NCBI GenBank assembly: GCA_002839995.1
Contig: PGZC01000043.1
Coordinates: forward strand, 1 to 41,568
DNA: 41,568 nucleotides
Direction: 5' to 3'
Source: Gammaproteobacteria bacterium HGW-Gammaproteobacteria-4
Lineage (GTDB): Bacteria; Pseudomonadota; Gammaproteobacteria; Xanthomonadales; Xanthomonadaceae
Shown here: piece by piece, positions 27,557-36,264 of the stretch
Position numbering within the stretch: position 1 is the first letter of the stretch
How the letters are laid out: each line of letters opens with the position of its first letter
Translations under genes and position numbers: made by a program
The notes under the pieces: generated by a model
Told to the model about the DNA's origin: nothing
The model's input: only the letters and a program-made list of their open reading frames with translations
Database searches by the model: none

Positions 27557-28726
27557 ATGGCGGCAGTGAACGAGCAGGCGGTTGCGTCGGCGGGTCCGGT
27601 GGCGGGCAGCACTGCCAACCGGACCGAGCGCCTCGGCGAGGAGCATTACCTGCGCATCGATTCGGTGCGCAAGGACTTCGACGGCTTCGTCGCGGTAGAC
27701 GATGTCAGCCTGTCGATCCGGCGCGGTGAGATTTTTGCGTTGTTGGGTGCGTCGGGATGCGGCAAATCCACGCTGCTGCGCATGCTGGCGGGGTTTGAAC
27801 AAGCCAGCGCCGGAACCGTCGAACTCGATGGTGTGGTGCTCAACGGCGTCCCGCCGTATCAGCGGCCGGTCAACATGATGTTCCAGTCGTACGCGTTGTT
27901 TCCGCATATGACGGTCGCTCAAAACGTGGCGTTCGGTCTGAAGCAGGACGGGTTGCCGAAAGATCAGATCGCGGAAAAGGTGGCGCGGATGCTTGCGCTG
28001 GTGCACATGGAGAGCATGGCCAAGCGCAAACCCCACCAGCTTTCCGGCGGTCAGCAGCAGCGGGTGGCATTGGCGCGCTCGCTGGCGAAGAGTCCCAAGC
28101 TGTTGTTGCTGGACGAACCGATGGGCGCGCTCGACAAGAAATTGCGTGGCGAGATGCAGCTTGAAGTGGTCAACATCATCGAGCGCCTGGGGGTCACCTG
28201 CGTGATGGTGACCCACGATCAGGAAGAGGCGATGACCATGGCCCATCGTATCGCCATCATGGATGCCGGGCGCATCCGTCAGGTCGGCACGCCGGACGAA
28301 ATCTATGAACAGCCGGCAAATCGGTTTACCGCCGAGTTCATCGGTTCGGTGAACCTGGTCGAAGGCAAGATCGACGAGGACCAGAAGGATTACATCACCA
28401 TCCGCGCGCCGATTCTGGAACATGCGATCTATGTCGGACACGGCGTGACCGGCTATGAGGGGCAGGACGTTGCGCTGGCACTGCGCCCGGAGAAGCTGGT
28501 TCTCAGCAAAGAGGAACCGGCGCAACCCTACAACAAGACCCGCGGCGTGATCGAGGACATCGCCTATTTCGGCAGCCACTCCGTTTACCACGTGCGTCTG
28601 CCGGGCGGCGAACGCCTGATGGCCAACAGCGCCAACTCGCAGCGCTGGGCGGCGGATCGTTTTACCTGGGAAGACGCCATATGGCTAAGCTGGGATGATC
28701 AGGCCGGCGTGGTGCTGACCGCATGA
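27557..28726 (+). CDS. potG: Polyamine ABC transporter ATP-binding protein (PotG)
   Basis: 389-residue ATPase of the putrescine/spermidine importer, on the cytoplasmic side of the membrane. Walker A GASGCGKST at 64-72, Q-loop in MMFQSYALFPHM near 107, signature LSGGQQQR at 162-169, Walker B KLLLLDEP at 181-188, and switch histidine in MVTHDQEEA near 218. A C-terminal TOBE-type domain carries VALALRPEKLVL near 310. The N-terminal 30 residues before YLRIDSVRK are longer than usual; no later start is better supported. The stop overlaps the potH start (ATGA). Confidence 0.94.
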   Translation: MAAVNEQAVASAGPVAGSTANRTERLGEEHYLRIDSVRKDFDGFVAVDDVSLSIRRGEIFALLGASGCGKSTLLRMLAGFEQASAGTVELDGVVLNGVPPYQRPVNMMFQSYALFPHMTVAQNVAFGLKQDGLPKDQIAEKVARMLALVHMESMAKRKPHQLSGGQQQRVALARSLAKSPKLLLLDEPMGALDKKLRGEMQLEVVNIIERLGVTCVMVTHDQEEAMTMAHRIAIMDAGRIRQVGTPDEIYEQPANRFTAEFIGSVNLVEGKIDEDQKDYITIRAPILEHAIYVGHGVTGYEGQDVALALRPEKLVLSKEEPAQPYNKTRGVIEDIAYFGSHSVYHVRLPGGERLMANSANSQRWAADRFTWEDAIWLSWDDQAGVVLTA

Positions 28727-29631
28727 AGCCGGCCTTCACCCGCTGGTTGCCGGGCGCGCGCTGGGCGGTGATCGCGATCCCGTTTGCCTGGCTGCTGCTG
28801 TTTTTCGCGATCCCGTTCGCGATTACCCTGAAAATTTCGTTCGCCAGTTCGGCAATCGCGATGCCGCCGTACACCGACTTGTTGGCCTGGGACGGCGACA
28901 AGCTCAGCGTGCATCTGAACATCGGCAACTACCTGTTCCTGTTGCGCGACAGCCTGTACGTCAACGCTTATCTCAGTTCGCTCAAGACCGCGTTGATTTC
29001 GACGGCGATCTGCCTGCTGATCGGCTACCCGATGGCCTATGCGATTTCGCGGATGGAGCCGGCAACGCGCAATGTCGCCCTGATGCTGGTGGTGCTGCCG
29101 TCGTGGACCTCGTTTTTGATCCGAATCTACGCCTGGATCGGGATACTCAAAGGCAATGGCCTGGCCAACAATTTCCTGATGTGGATCGGCGCTATCGATG
29201 CGCCGCTGGAAATGCTGCATACCCCGTTTGCGGTGTATGTCGGCATTGTCTACGCCTATCTGCCGTTCATGATCCTGCCCCTGTACTCGAACATGGTGAA
29301 GCTCGATCGCCGGTTGGAGGAGGCCGCTTACGACCTTGGCGCCAAGCCGTGGCGCGTGTTCGTGTCGATCACGTTGCCGCTGACCAAGGCCGGCATCGTC
29401 GCCGGTTCGATGCTGGTGTTGATTCCAGTGGTCGGTGAGTTCGTGATTCCAGAGTTGCTGGGTGGCCCCAGCACGTTGATGATTGGCAAGGTGTTGTGGG
29501 AGGAGTTCTTCAATAACCGCGACTGGCCGGTCGCAGCCGCCGTTTCCACGGTGATGCTGTTGTTGCTGGTGGTGCCGATCACGATCTTCCATCACTTCCA
29601 GGCCAGGGAATTGGAGCGGCAACTGTCATGA
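28723..29631 (+). CDS. potH: Polyamine ABC transporter permease (PotH)
   Basis: 302-residue permease with six predicted membrane helices, the first at about 18-40. The EAA motif that docks the ATPase is at EEAAYDLGAKPWRVFVSITLP (about 204-224), and VVLPSWTSFLIRIYAWIGIL is typical of PotH/PotB. VGEFVIPELLGGP is another family mark. Overlaps both neighbours by 4 nt (ATGA at each end), showing tight translational coupling. Confidence 0.93.
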   Translation: MKPAFTRWLPGARWAVIAIPFAWLLLFFAIPFAITLKISFASSAIAMPPYTDLLAWDGDKLSVHLNIGNYLFLLRDSLYVNAYLSSLKTALISTAICLLIGYPMAYAISRMEPATRNVALMLVVLPSWTSFLIRIYAWIGILKGNGLANNFLMWIGAIDAPLEMLHTPFAVYVGIVYAYLPFMILPLYSNMVKLDRRLEEAAYDLGAKPWRVFVSITLPLTKAGIVAGSMLVLIPVVGEFVIPELLGGPSTLMIGKVLWEEFFNNRDWPVAAAVSTVMLLLLVVPITIFHHFQARELERQLS

Positions 29632-30470
29632 GCGCCAAAAGCAGCCGGCTCAGCCTTGGCTTCCTGATTTTCGGGTTCGTTTTTTTGTACGCGCCGATTG
29701 CCATTCTGATGGTGTACTCGTTCAACGAGTCGCGCCTGGTGACGGTTTGGTCGGGATTTTCGTTCAAGTGGTATGTCGAGCTGTTCGACGACGCCCAGTT
29801 GATGGATGCGGCCTGGACCAGCCTGCGGGTTGCGTTCTACACCGCGTGTGCGTCGGTGGTATTGGGCACCATGTCGGCATTGATGCTGGTGCGGATGCGC
29901 CGGTTCAACGGCAAGACGGTATTCGCCGGGATGATCACTGCACCACTGGTGATGCCCGAAGTGATCACCGGTTTGTCGCTATTGCTGTTGTTCGTTTCGT
30001 TCGGCGATCTGTTCGGTATCGATTTTCCGCGCGGCATGACCACGATCTGGATCGCCCACGTCACCTTCTGCGTGGCCTTTGTTACCGTGGTGCTGACCTC
30101 GCGTCTGGGCGAAATGGATCGTTCGCTTGAAGAGGCGGCCATGGATCTGGGCGCCAACCGGCTCAAGGTGTTCTTCGTGATTACCTTGCCGATCATTGCG
30201 CCCGCACTGGTTTCCGGCTGGTTGCTCGCGTTCACCTTGTCGCTTGACGATCTGGTGATTGCCAGCTTTGTGTCGGGGCCATCGTCGACCACGTTGCCGA
30301 TGAAGGTATTTTCGTCGGTGCGGCTTGGCGTGAGTCCGAAGATCAATGCATTGGCGTCGCTACTGATCGTAGCGGTGTCGATTGCCGCGGCCATTGCGTG
30401 GTCGTTGATGGCGCGCGAAGAGCGCAAACGGCAACGCGACATGCGCATGGCGATTGCGCAGACCGATTGA
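29628..30470 (+). CDS. potI: Polyamine ABC transporter permease (PotI)
   Basis: 280-residue second permease of the importer. LGFLIFGFVFLYAPIAILMVYSFNESRL opens the protein as in PotI/PotC. Six predicted helices; EAA motif EEAAMDLGANRLKVFFVITLP at about 168-188; LSLDDLVIASFVSGP near 205 is the family mark. Starts in an ATGA overlap with potH and ends 10 nt before the aldehyde dehydrogenase gene. Confidence 0.93.
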   Translation: MSAKSSRLSLGFLIFGFVFLYAPIAILMVYSFNESRLVTVWSGFSFKWYVELFDDAQLMDAAWTSLRVAFYTACASVVLGTMSALMLVRMRRFNGKTVFAGMITAPLVMPEVITGLSLLLLFVSFGDLFGIDFPRGMTTIWIAHVTFCVAFVTVVLTSRLGEMDRSLEEAAMDLGANRLKVFFVITLPIIAPALVSGWLLAFTLSLDDLVIASFVSGPSSTTLPMKVFSSVRLGVSPKINALASLLIVAVSIAAAIAWSLMAREERKRQRDMRMAIAQTD

Positions 30471-30480
30471 GGGGCAGGTT

Positions 30481-31842
30481 ATGGATGTCGAAATCGTCAA
30501 TCCGTGGACGGGAAACTGCGATTACCGCTACGACTACATGAGCGACGCGCAGGTGGAGGCGTTGCTTGCGGCGTCTGCGCGCGGTTTTGCCGACTGGTCG
30601 CGGCGGACGCTGTCCGAGCGCGCCGCAGTGCTTCGTCAGGTTGCCTGTGGACTGCGCAACGAGCGCGAACTGTTGGCGCAATTGATGAGCGCGGAAATGG
30701 GCAAGCTGCGACGCGAGGGGTTGGCCGAAATCGAAAAGTCGGCGGCCGCCTGCGATTACTACGCCGAGCGCGCGGGCGACTACCTTGGCGATGAGCCGGT
30801 CGCAACCGAGGCCAGGCGAAGCTACGTCAGCTACGAGCCGATCGGCTGTGTGCTCGCGATCATGCCGTGGAATTTCCCGGTCTGGCAGGTGTTCCGTTTT
30901 CTTGCGCCGGCGTTGATGGCCGGCAACGTGGCATTGCTCAAGCACGCGATCACGGTGCCCCGCTGTGCCGATGCCATCGCGCGCATCGTGCACGGCGCTG
31001 GCGTGCCGGCGGGTGCGTTCGGCGTGTTGCACATCGATAACGATGCGACCGCACGAGTGATCGCCGATGGGCGCATCGCCGCGGTGACGCTTACCGGCAG
31101 CGAGCGTGCCGGTCGCTCCGTCGCCGCCACTGCCGGCAAACACCTGAAAAAGTGCGTGCTCGAACTGGGCGGTAGCGATCCGTTCGTGGTGCTCGACGAT
31201 GCCGATCTGGATCGCGCCATCGCGGTGGCGGTGCTGTCGCGATTTGGCAACGCCGGGCAGACCTGTATTGCAGCGAAGCGCTTTATTGTGGTAAAAAAAG
31301 TGTTAAGCGCGTTCAGTGAGCGGTTGCTGTCCGCGGCCCGGGATATGGTTGTGGGAGATCCAATGCGCGATGTCACTGGCCTGGCGCCGATGGCGCGCGC
31401 GGATTTGCGTAACGCGGTACATGCCCAGGTCGAGCGCAGTGTCGCGGCCGGTGCGGTGGCGCTGGTGGGATGCAGACTGCCGGATCATCCCTGCGCGTAT
31501 CCCGCGAGTGTGCTGACGGGGGTCGTTGCGGGCATGCCGGCTTACGACGAAGAATTGTTCGGGCCGGTGGCCAGCATTCTGGCGGCGAACGATGATGCGG
31601 ATGCGGTACGGATCGCCAACGACACCCGTTTTGGGCTCGGTGCGAGTGTCTGGGGAGAGGATCGCAGCCGTGCAGAGCATGTCGCGCGTCAGTTGCAGGC
31701 AGGTGCCGTTTTCGTGAATGCGCTGGTGCGCTCGGATGTGCGCCTGCCATTTGGCGGCACCAGGCAATCGGGTTACGGCCGGGAACTGGCCGAACATGGC
31801 ATTCGCGAGTTCGTCAACATCCGTAGTGTGTGGGTGGATTGA
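30481..31842 (+). CDS. sad: Succinate semialdehyde dehydrogenase, Sad (YneI) type
   Basis: 453-residue NAD(P)-dependent aldehyde dehydrogenase. Whole-length resemblance to E. coli Sad/YneI: VEIVNPWTG, LMSAEMGKLRREGLAEIEKSA, CDYYAERA, EPIGCVLAIMPWNFPVWQVFR, CVLELGGSDPFVVLDDADL (general base E228), NAGQTCIAAKRFIV (nucleophile C262), MARADLRNAVHAQVE, and FGGTRQSGYGRELAEHGIREF. It would turn succinate semialdehyde, the product of GABA transamination, into succinate. It might also take the gamma-glutamyl aldehyde (PuuC step), since no PuuC is present here. GGGGCAGG lies before the ATG; last gene of the pot transcript. Confidence 0.88.
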   Translation: MDVEIVNPWTGNCDYRYDYMSDAQVEALLAASARGFADWSRRTLSERAAVLRQVACGLRNERELLAQLMSAEMGKLRREGLAEIEKSAAACDYYAERAGDYLGDEPVATEARRSYVSYEPIGCVLAIMPWNFPVWQVFRFLAPALMAGNVALLKHAITVPRCADAIARIVHGAGVPAGAFGVLHIDNDATARVIADGRIAAVTLTGSERAGRSVAATAGKHLKKCVLELGGSDPFVVLDDADLDRAIAVAVLSRFGNAGQTCIAAKRFIVVKKVLSAFSERLLSAARDMVVGDPMRDVTGLAPMARADLRNAVHAQVERSVAAGAVALVGCRLPDHPCAYPASVLTGVVAGMPAYDEELFGPVASILAANDDADAVRIANDTRFGLGASVWGEDRSRAEHVARQLQAGAVFVNALVRSDVRLPFGGTRQSGYGRELAEHGIREFVNIRSVWVD

Positions 31843-31890
31843 TTCGCCGACGAAGCCGGGAGGGAGATTGGGCGACGCGATCCGGGAACC

Positions 31891-31919
31891 AACCCGATCC
31901 GTCGATTCCGGGTTTTTTT
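31891..31919 (+). terminator. Rho-independent terminator after the pot-sad operon
   Basis: AACCCG (31891-31896) pairs with CGGGTT (31909-31914) across a 12-nt loop, running into a seven-T tract (31913-31919). The stem is short, so efficiency may be modest. It ends the transcript that includes sad, 49 nt after its stop. Confidence 0.5.
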
Positions 31920-31945
31920 GCAGTTCAACCAAAGGGGTGAAAACC

Positions 31946-32668
31946 ATGAAGCACTTGATCAAGTTGGGCCTGGCCGTTTCGCTGATCGCTGCCATGCCGG
32001 CGATGGCGCAGGAAGAAAGCGAGAGCGCTTGGAGCGTCAGCGGCAACATCACCGCAACCAGCGACTACGTGTTCCGTGGCATTTCGCAGAGCAGCGAGAA
32101 GATTGCCTTGCAACCGTCGTTCAACGTGGAGCACGAGAGCGGCTTTTACGGCTACGTGTGGGCTTCCAACGTCGATTTCGACACCGCCGGCGACGGCATC
32201 AATGTCGAGGTCGATTATGGCCTGGGCTGGAACACCGATGTGGCCGACGGTGTGAACCTCGACCTGTCGGCGGTGCGCTACACCTATCCGGGTTCCAACA
32301 GCGGGTTTGGCATCGATTACAACGAATACCTTGCCACAGTGACGTTGTCCGAAACCTGGTATGCCACGGTGGGATACACCGATGATTACGTCAACTCCGA
32401 TCAGGAAGGTATCTACTACCAGGTAGGTGGCGGTTGGGACATCGGTGAGACCGGAGTCGCGTTTGCCGCGAGCGCGGCGTATTACGATCTCTCCGATTAC
32501 GCCGGTGCCAGCTACTACGATTTCCATGCCGGGTTCAGCAAGGATTTCGGCCCGGTGAATCTGGATCTGTCGTACTTCGATACCGCCAGCATGAGCGAGG
32601 AGATTGCGCCGAAGGACTGGGCCAATGCCCGCGTGGTGCTGACCGCTTCGTTTGATTTCGATTTCTGA
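31946..32668 (+). CDS. TorF family putative porin (outer-membrane protein)
   Basis: 240-residue exported beta-barrel of the TorF-like (TIGR02001) family; function in the family is not settled, often described as a putative porin. Signal peptide MKHLIKLGLAVSLIAAMPAMA, cleavage before QEE. The family opening is seen in WSVSGNITATSDYVFRGISQS, then GFYGYVWASNVDF and DVDYGLGWN-type strands, with many aromatic residues alternating along strands (YYQVGGGWDIGETGVAF). It ends in VVLTASFDFDF, with a terminal phenylalanine as in many barrels. AAAGGGGTG lies before the ATG. It has its own strong hairpin downstream. Confidence 0.85.
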   Translation: MKHLIKLGLAVSLIAAMPAMAQEESESAWSVSGNITATSDYVFRGISQSSEKIALQPSFNVEHESGFYGYVWASNVDFDTAGDGINVEVDYGLGWNTDVADGVNLDLSAVRYTYPGSNSGFGIDYNEYLATVTLSETWYATVGYTDDYVNSDQEGIYYQVGGGWDIGETGVAFAASAAYYDLSDYAGASYYDFHAGFSKDFGPVNLDLSYFDTASMSEEIAPKDWANARVVLTASFDFDF

Positions 32669-32677
32669 CACGCGATC

Positions 32678-32706
32678 GCCACGGGGCCTGCGACCGGCCC
32701 CGTGGC
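32678..32706 (+). terminator. Strong hairpin after the TorF-like gene
   Basis: GCCACGGGGCC (32678-32688), 7-nt loop, GGCCCCGTGGC (32696-32706): a perfect 11-bp stem 10 nt after the stop. No T-tract follows, so it may be a Rho-linked stop or a 3'-end protector. Confidence 0.6.
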
Positions 32707-32743
32707 TGATGATTGCGCAGCTCAGTCCTTGAAAAGCATTGGG

Positions 32744-32809
32744 TCCGCGAAGGACGCAAAAGACGCAAAAAAACAAAAACGAATCAAGATGTGGGCTTTC
32801 CTTTGCGGA
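32744..32809. repeat. GCAAAGGA-family repeat, copy 2 (inverted)
   Basis: Starts TCCGCGAAGGACGCAAAAG and ends CTTTCCTTTGCGGA. Read on the minus strand it matches the copy at 20335-20421, sharing GCAAAGGAAAGCC, ACATC, GATTCG and the TTTTTTGCG run. The rest of the gap up to 32882 shows nothing recognisable. Confidence 0.72.
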
Positions 32810-32882
32810 CCAATTGTTTCTCCCGAGTCCCGAGATTGATGGGTTTCGCTGCGCTCGACCTATCCCCGGTCAGCCCCCCCAA

Positions 32883-33305
32883 TCAAGTTTGACGAGATGC
32901 TGCCAGCCGTGCGATCAACGCACGCGAGCGTTCGCTCAACTGCTCGGGGGAATACGGCCGCGCCTGTACTCGCCCCCATACCGGCAACGGCCACGCCGGG
33001 TCGGTGGTGTAGCGGGCAATCACATGCACATGCAGTTGCGCCACCGCATTGCCAAGCGCCGCGACATTCAGCTTGTCCGGACGGAACAAACCCTTCAGTG
33101 CGGTCTCGGCGTCCACGATCTCTTCGATCAAGGTGCGCCGCTGGCTGGCACTGAGGTCGAACAATTCGCAGGCCCCCGCTACGCGTGGCACCAGGATCAG
33201 CCACGGGTAATTGGCGTCGTCCATCAGCCGGATGTCGCACAGGGCGCCGTTGCTGAGCGGGTGGCTGTCGTTTGCCAGTTGCGGATCGAGCTGCCAGGCG
33301 TTCAT
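32883..33305 (-). CDS. HIT family protein
   Basis: 140-residue histidine-triad protein, probably a nucleotide hydrolase or transferase acting on nucleoside phosphoramidates or dinucleotides. The triad region is GNAVAQLHVHVIARYTTDPAWP with H92 and H94; the first histidine of the classical triad is glutamine (Q90), a substitution also found in a proteobacterial HIT subgroup. Further mark: DIRLMDDANYPWLILVPR. Starts in an ATGA overlap with the hydrolase gene upstream. Confidence 0.85.
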   Translation of the reverse strand: MNAWQLDPQLANDSHPLSNGALCDIRLMDDANYPWLILVPRVAGACELFDLSASQRRTLIEEIVDAETALKGLFRPDKLNVAALGNAVAQLHVHVIARYTTDPAWPLPVWGRVQARPYSPEQLSERSRALIARLAASRQT

Positions 33306-33961
33306 TTCAGTGTCCGTTCGAAGAAAGCCAGGGTGCGTGCCAGTGCATCGTCTGCGGCGGGTTCATTGTAATCGGCGCGTTGATCGCAATTGAAGCCGTG
33401 GCCGGCCGGGTAGACGTGAACAACGGCGTCCGGGTGGTGTTCACGGTGCAGGGCGATATCGTCGGCACTGATGATCGGATCGTTGTCGCCGAACAGGAAC
33501 ATCATCGGCGCGCTCAGGCGTTCATGCAAAAATGGCACCGTGCGTCCGCCGTAATAACTCGTTGCCGGCAGGTTGAGGCGGGTATTGGCGAGAAAGGCGA
33601 TCGTGCCGCCCCAGCAATAACCGACGACGCCGACCTTGCCGACATCGGCAAGCGAGCGCTCGGCGGCATGGATCATCGCGACGGCGCGGTCGAAACCGAG
33701 TCGTTCGACCAGTTCGCGGCCACGGGCGACGCCTTCCGCGGTGTATTCCAGTTCGACGTCGCGCTCTACGGGATCGAACAGGGCCGGCGCAAGCGCCACG
33801 AACCCGTGCGCCGCGAAACGCTCGACCACCTGGCGCATGTGCGCATTGACGCCGAATATCTCCTGCACCACCACCAGCGCACCCTTGGCCGGAATGGGTG
33901 GGTCGGCGCGCCAGCCGCCGATGCGGCCAGCAGAAGTTTCGATCGAAATCGGGTGCCCCAT
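33302..33961 (-). CDS. Dienelactone hydrolase family protein
   Basis: 219-residue alpha/beta hydrolase of the carboxymethylenebutenolidase type. Catalytic residues: E34 (VVVQEIFGV), nucleophile C116 in GYCWGG, D161 in FGDNDPI and H188 in AGHGFN, the full Cys-Asp-His triad of the family. Natural substrate unknown; no aromatic-degradation genes are nearby, so a general esterase or detoxifying role is as likely as dienelactone hydrolysis. The start MGHPISIETS is chosen; 77 upstream open codons show no family match. GGAGC lies 11 nt upstream. Coupled to the HIT gene. Confidence 0.86.
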   Translation of the reverse strand: MGHPISIETSAGRIGGWRADPPIPAKGALVVVQEIFGVNAHMRQVVERFAAHGFVALAPALFDPVERDVELEYTAEGVARGRELVERLGFDRAVAMIHAAERSLADVGKVGVVGYCWGGTIAFLANTRLNLPATSYYGGRTVPFLHERLSAPMMFLFGDNDPIISADDIALHREHHPDAVVHVYPAGHGFNCDQRADYNEPAADDALARTLAFFERTLK

Positions 33962-34115
33962 CGCGCGTTTGCTCCGGCTCGCTCGGGCCGCTCCGGGTTG
34001 GAACAAGCGGTCCCCATCGGTTCGTTTGCAGTCCAGTCTACGCCGGCCTGCGTTGACGCGCAGCCGATGCCTGTCGACGCCCGGCGACGCGCCGCCGGCC
34101 GGAATTGGTGAAGCC

Positions 34116-34544
34116 TCAACCGGCGATATAGTGCTGCAACTGCTCGATTTCGATTTGCTGATCTTCGATGACAGCGCGCACCAGGTCGCCAATCGACACC
34201 ATGCCGAGCACGGTGCCGTTCTCGACCACCGGCAGGTGGCGTACCCGCTTCTCGGTCATCACCTGCATGCAGTGCGTAGCCGTCATGTTCGGGTCCACGG
34301 TGATTACCGGCGCGCTCATGATCTCGCGGACCTGGGTGGTGCTGGACGTGCGACCCTTGAGTATCACCTTGCGCGAGTAGTCGCGCTCGGACACGATGCC
34401 GACCAGGCAGCGGTTGCGGATCACCATGAGCGCTCCGACCCCGGTGTCCGCCATGCGCTGGACGGCCTGCAGCACGGTATCGTCCGGATTGACGTCGATG
34501 ATGCGATCGGGCTTGGCTTGCAGTAACTGGGCAACGGTACGCAT
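34116..34544 (-). CDS. CBS domain pair protein
   Basis: 142-residue cytoplasmic protein consisting of two CBS domains: first about 7-62 (IIDVNPDDTVLQAVQRMADTGVGALMV...GIVSERDY), second about 75-130 (VITVDPNMTATHCMQVMTEKRVRHLPVV...GMVSIGDLV). Such pairs bind adenosine nucleotides and sense energy state; target unknown. A glutamine/isoleucine-rich helix (EDQQIEIEQLQHYIAG) ends it. GGAGG is 9 nt upstream of the ATG. The flanks (33962-34115 and 34545-34689) show no further gene. Confidence 0.9.
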   Translation of the reverse strand: MRTVAQLLQAKPDRIIDVNPDDTVLQAVQRMADTGVGALMVIRNRCLVGIVSERDYSRKVILKGRTSSTTQVREIMSAPVITVDPNMTATHCMQVMTEKRVRHLPVVENGTVLGMVSIGDLVRAVIEDQQIEIEQLQHYIAG

Positions 34545-34689
34545 GATGGCCTCCGTCGTGATGCACTGTGGCGCCAGCATCGCGCCGATACGCCCGCGAA
34601 TCAAGCATTGCCGCTCGTTGTGAACGGGGTTTACTGGAACAACGTGGCGACGCCGCCAAGCCGGCCAGACGATGGCCCGGCCGAGCACG

Positions 34690-34695
34690 TATAAT
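34690..34695 (+). promoter_or_regulatory. Consensus -10 element for rimO
   Basis: TATAAT, exact match, 32 nt upstream of the rimO ATG. The expected -35 position shows only AGACGA, so it may rely on the strong -10. Confidence 0.5.
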
Positions 34696-34727
34696 CGCCG
34701 CCCCGGTTCGTCGCAGCGATTTCCCCC

Positions 34728-36074
34728 ATGGCAGCACCCAATCCAAAAGTGGGCTTCGTCAGTCTCGGCTGCCCCAAGGCGCTGGTCGATTCCGAGCGCA
34801 TCCTCACCCAGTTGCGCGCGGAGGGTTACGACATCGTGCCCAGCTACGATGCCGCCGATGTGGTGGTGGTCAACACCTGCGGTTTCATCGACTCGGCCGT
34901 GACCGAATCGCTCGATGCGATCGGCGAAGCACTGGCCGAAAACGGCAAGGTGATCGTCACCGGTTGTCTCGGCAAGCGCCCGGAGCAGATCCGCGCGGTG
35001 CATCCGGATGTGCTGGCGATCAGCGGGCCGCAGGATTACGCCAGCGTGATGGGTGCCGTACATGCGGCGCTGCCGCAACGGCACGATCCGTTCATCGACC
35101 TGATGCCGCGCCGCGATGACGATGTCGGCGTCAAGCTCACGCCGAAACACTACGCCTATCTGAAGATTTCCGAAGGCTGCAACCACCGTTGCAGCTTCTG
35201 CATCATCCCCAGCATGCGCGGCGATCTGGTATCGCGGCCGGTCGATGAGGTGCTGCGCGAGGCGGAGAAGCTGGTGCGCAACGGCGTCAAGGAGTTGCTG
35301 GTGATCTCGCAGGACACCAGTGCCTACGGCGTCGATCTCCAATACGCCGAGCGCGAGTGGCGCGGCAAGCCGTATCAGACGCGCATGAAAGCGCTGTGCG
35401 AGGGGCTTTCCGAACTCGGCATCTGGACCCGCCTGCATTACGTCTATCCGTACCCGCACGTCGATGCGATTGTGCCGCTGATGGCCGAAGGCAAGCTGCT
35501 GCCGTATCTGGATATCCCGTTCCAGCACGCCAGCCCGCGCATCCTCAAACTGATGAAGCGCCCCGGCGCCGTCGACAAGACGCTGGAACGGATCGTTCGC
35601 TGGCGCGACATGTGTCCGGACATTACCGTCCGCAGCACCTTCATCGTCGGCTTTCCCGGCGAAACCGATGCCGAGTTCGAGGAGTTGCTGGATTTCATCG
35701 ATGAAGCCGAACTCGACCGCGTCGGCGCCTTTGCCTATTCGCCGGTCGAGGGCGCCGCTGCCAACGCGTTGCCCGATCCGGTGCCCGAGGAGGTCAAGCG
35801 CGATCGTCTGGCACGGTTCATGGCGCTACAGGCGGAAATCAGCGAGGAAAAGCTGGCGCGCAAGGTGGGTTCGATGCAGCGCGTGTTGGTGGATTCGATC
35901 GACGGCGAACTGGCAATCGCCCGATCCATGGCTGACGCACCGGAAATCGATGGCCTGGTGCAGATCCAGGATGGCGCTGACGCCGGCCTCAAGCCGGGCG
36001 ATTTCGCCGACGTGCGCATCATGGGTAGCGATGAGCACGACCTGTATGCGCTGGTGAACGACAACATCGAGTAA
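34728..36074 (+). CDS. rimO: Ribosomal protein S12 methylthiotransferase RimO
   Basis: 448-residue radical-SAM enzyme that adds a methylthio group to the conserved aspartate of ribosomal protein S12. Three parts: UPF0004 domain ([27 protein letters not shown]) whose cysteines hold the second cluster; radical SAM core with C151, C155, C158 in [17 protein letters not shown]; and a C-terminal TRAM domain ending [29 protein letters not shown] and IPSMRG are specific to RimO over MiaB. The ATG has no clear ribosome site. Single-gene unit with its own -10. Confidence 0.96.
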   Translation: MAAPNPKVGFVSLGCPKALVDSERILTQLRAEGYDIVPSYDAADVVVVNTCGFIDSAVTESLDAIGEALAENGKVIVTGCLGKRPEQIRAVHPDVLAISGPQDYASVMGAVHAALPQRHDPFIDLMPRRDDDVGVKLTPKHYAYLKISEGCNHRCSFCIIPSMRGDLVSRPVDEVLREAEKLVRNGVKELLVISQDTSAYGVDLQYAEREWRGKPYQTRMKALCEGLSELGIWTRLHYVYPYPHVDAIVPLMAEGKLLPYLDIPFQHASPRILKLMKRPGAVDKTLERIVRWRDMCPDITVRSTFIVGFPGETDAEFEELLDFIDEAELDRVGAFAYSPVEGAAANALPDPVPEEVKRDRLARFMALQAEISEEKLARKVGSMQRVLVDSIDGELAIARSMADAPEIDGLVQIQDGADAGLKPGDFADVRIMGSDEHDLYALVNDNIE

Positions 36075-36140
36075 TTCGCGGGTTGCGCGGGCTTGGTGCT
36101 TCGCAACAGCGCATCGCTGCGCTTGGCCTGCCGGCAGGCA

Positions 36141-36257
36141 GGTCGCCCACAGGGTGGGCTCCTACATTGTGAGGGAGTTGGCTACGCATGGTCGCCCACA
36201 GGCTGGGCTCAAACCGGTGCGGGCGGGCTTTTGTAGGAGCCCACCCTGTGGGCGACC
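36141..36257. repeat. GTAGGAGCCCACC-family REP units (three)
   Basis: Units at 36141-36165 (GGTCGCCCACAGGGTGGGCT orientation), 36190-36210 (diverged, same orientation) and 36233-36257 (opposite, starting GTAGGAGCCCACCCTGTG). Each has a GCCCAC...GTGGGC stem. Together with the palindrome CCTGCCGGCAGG (near 36128) they fill the gap between convergent rimO and greB. Confidence 0.8.
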
Positions 36258-36264
36258 AACGATT

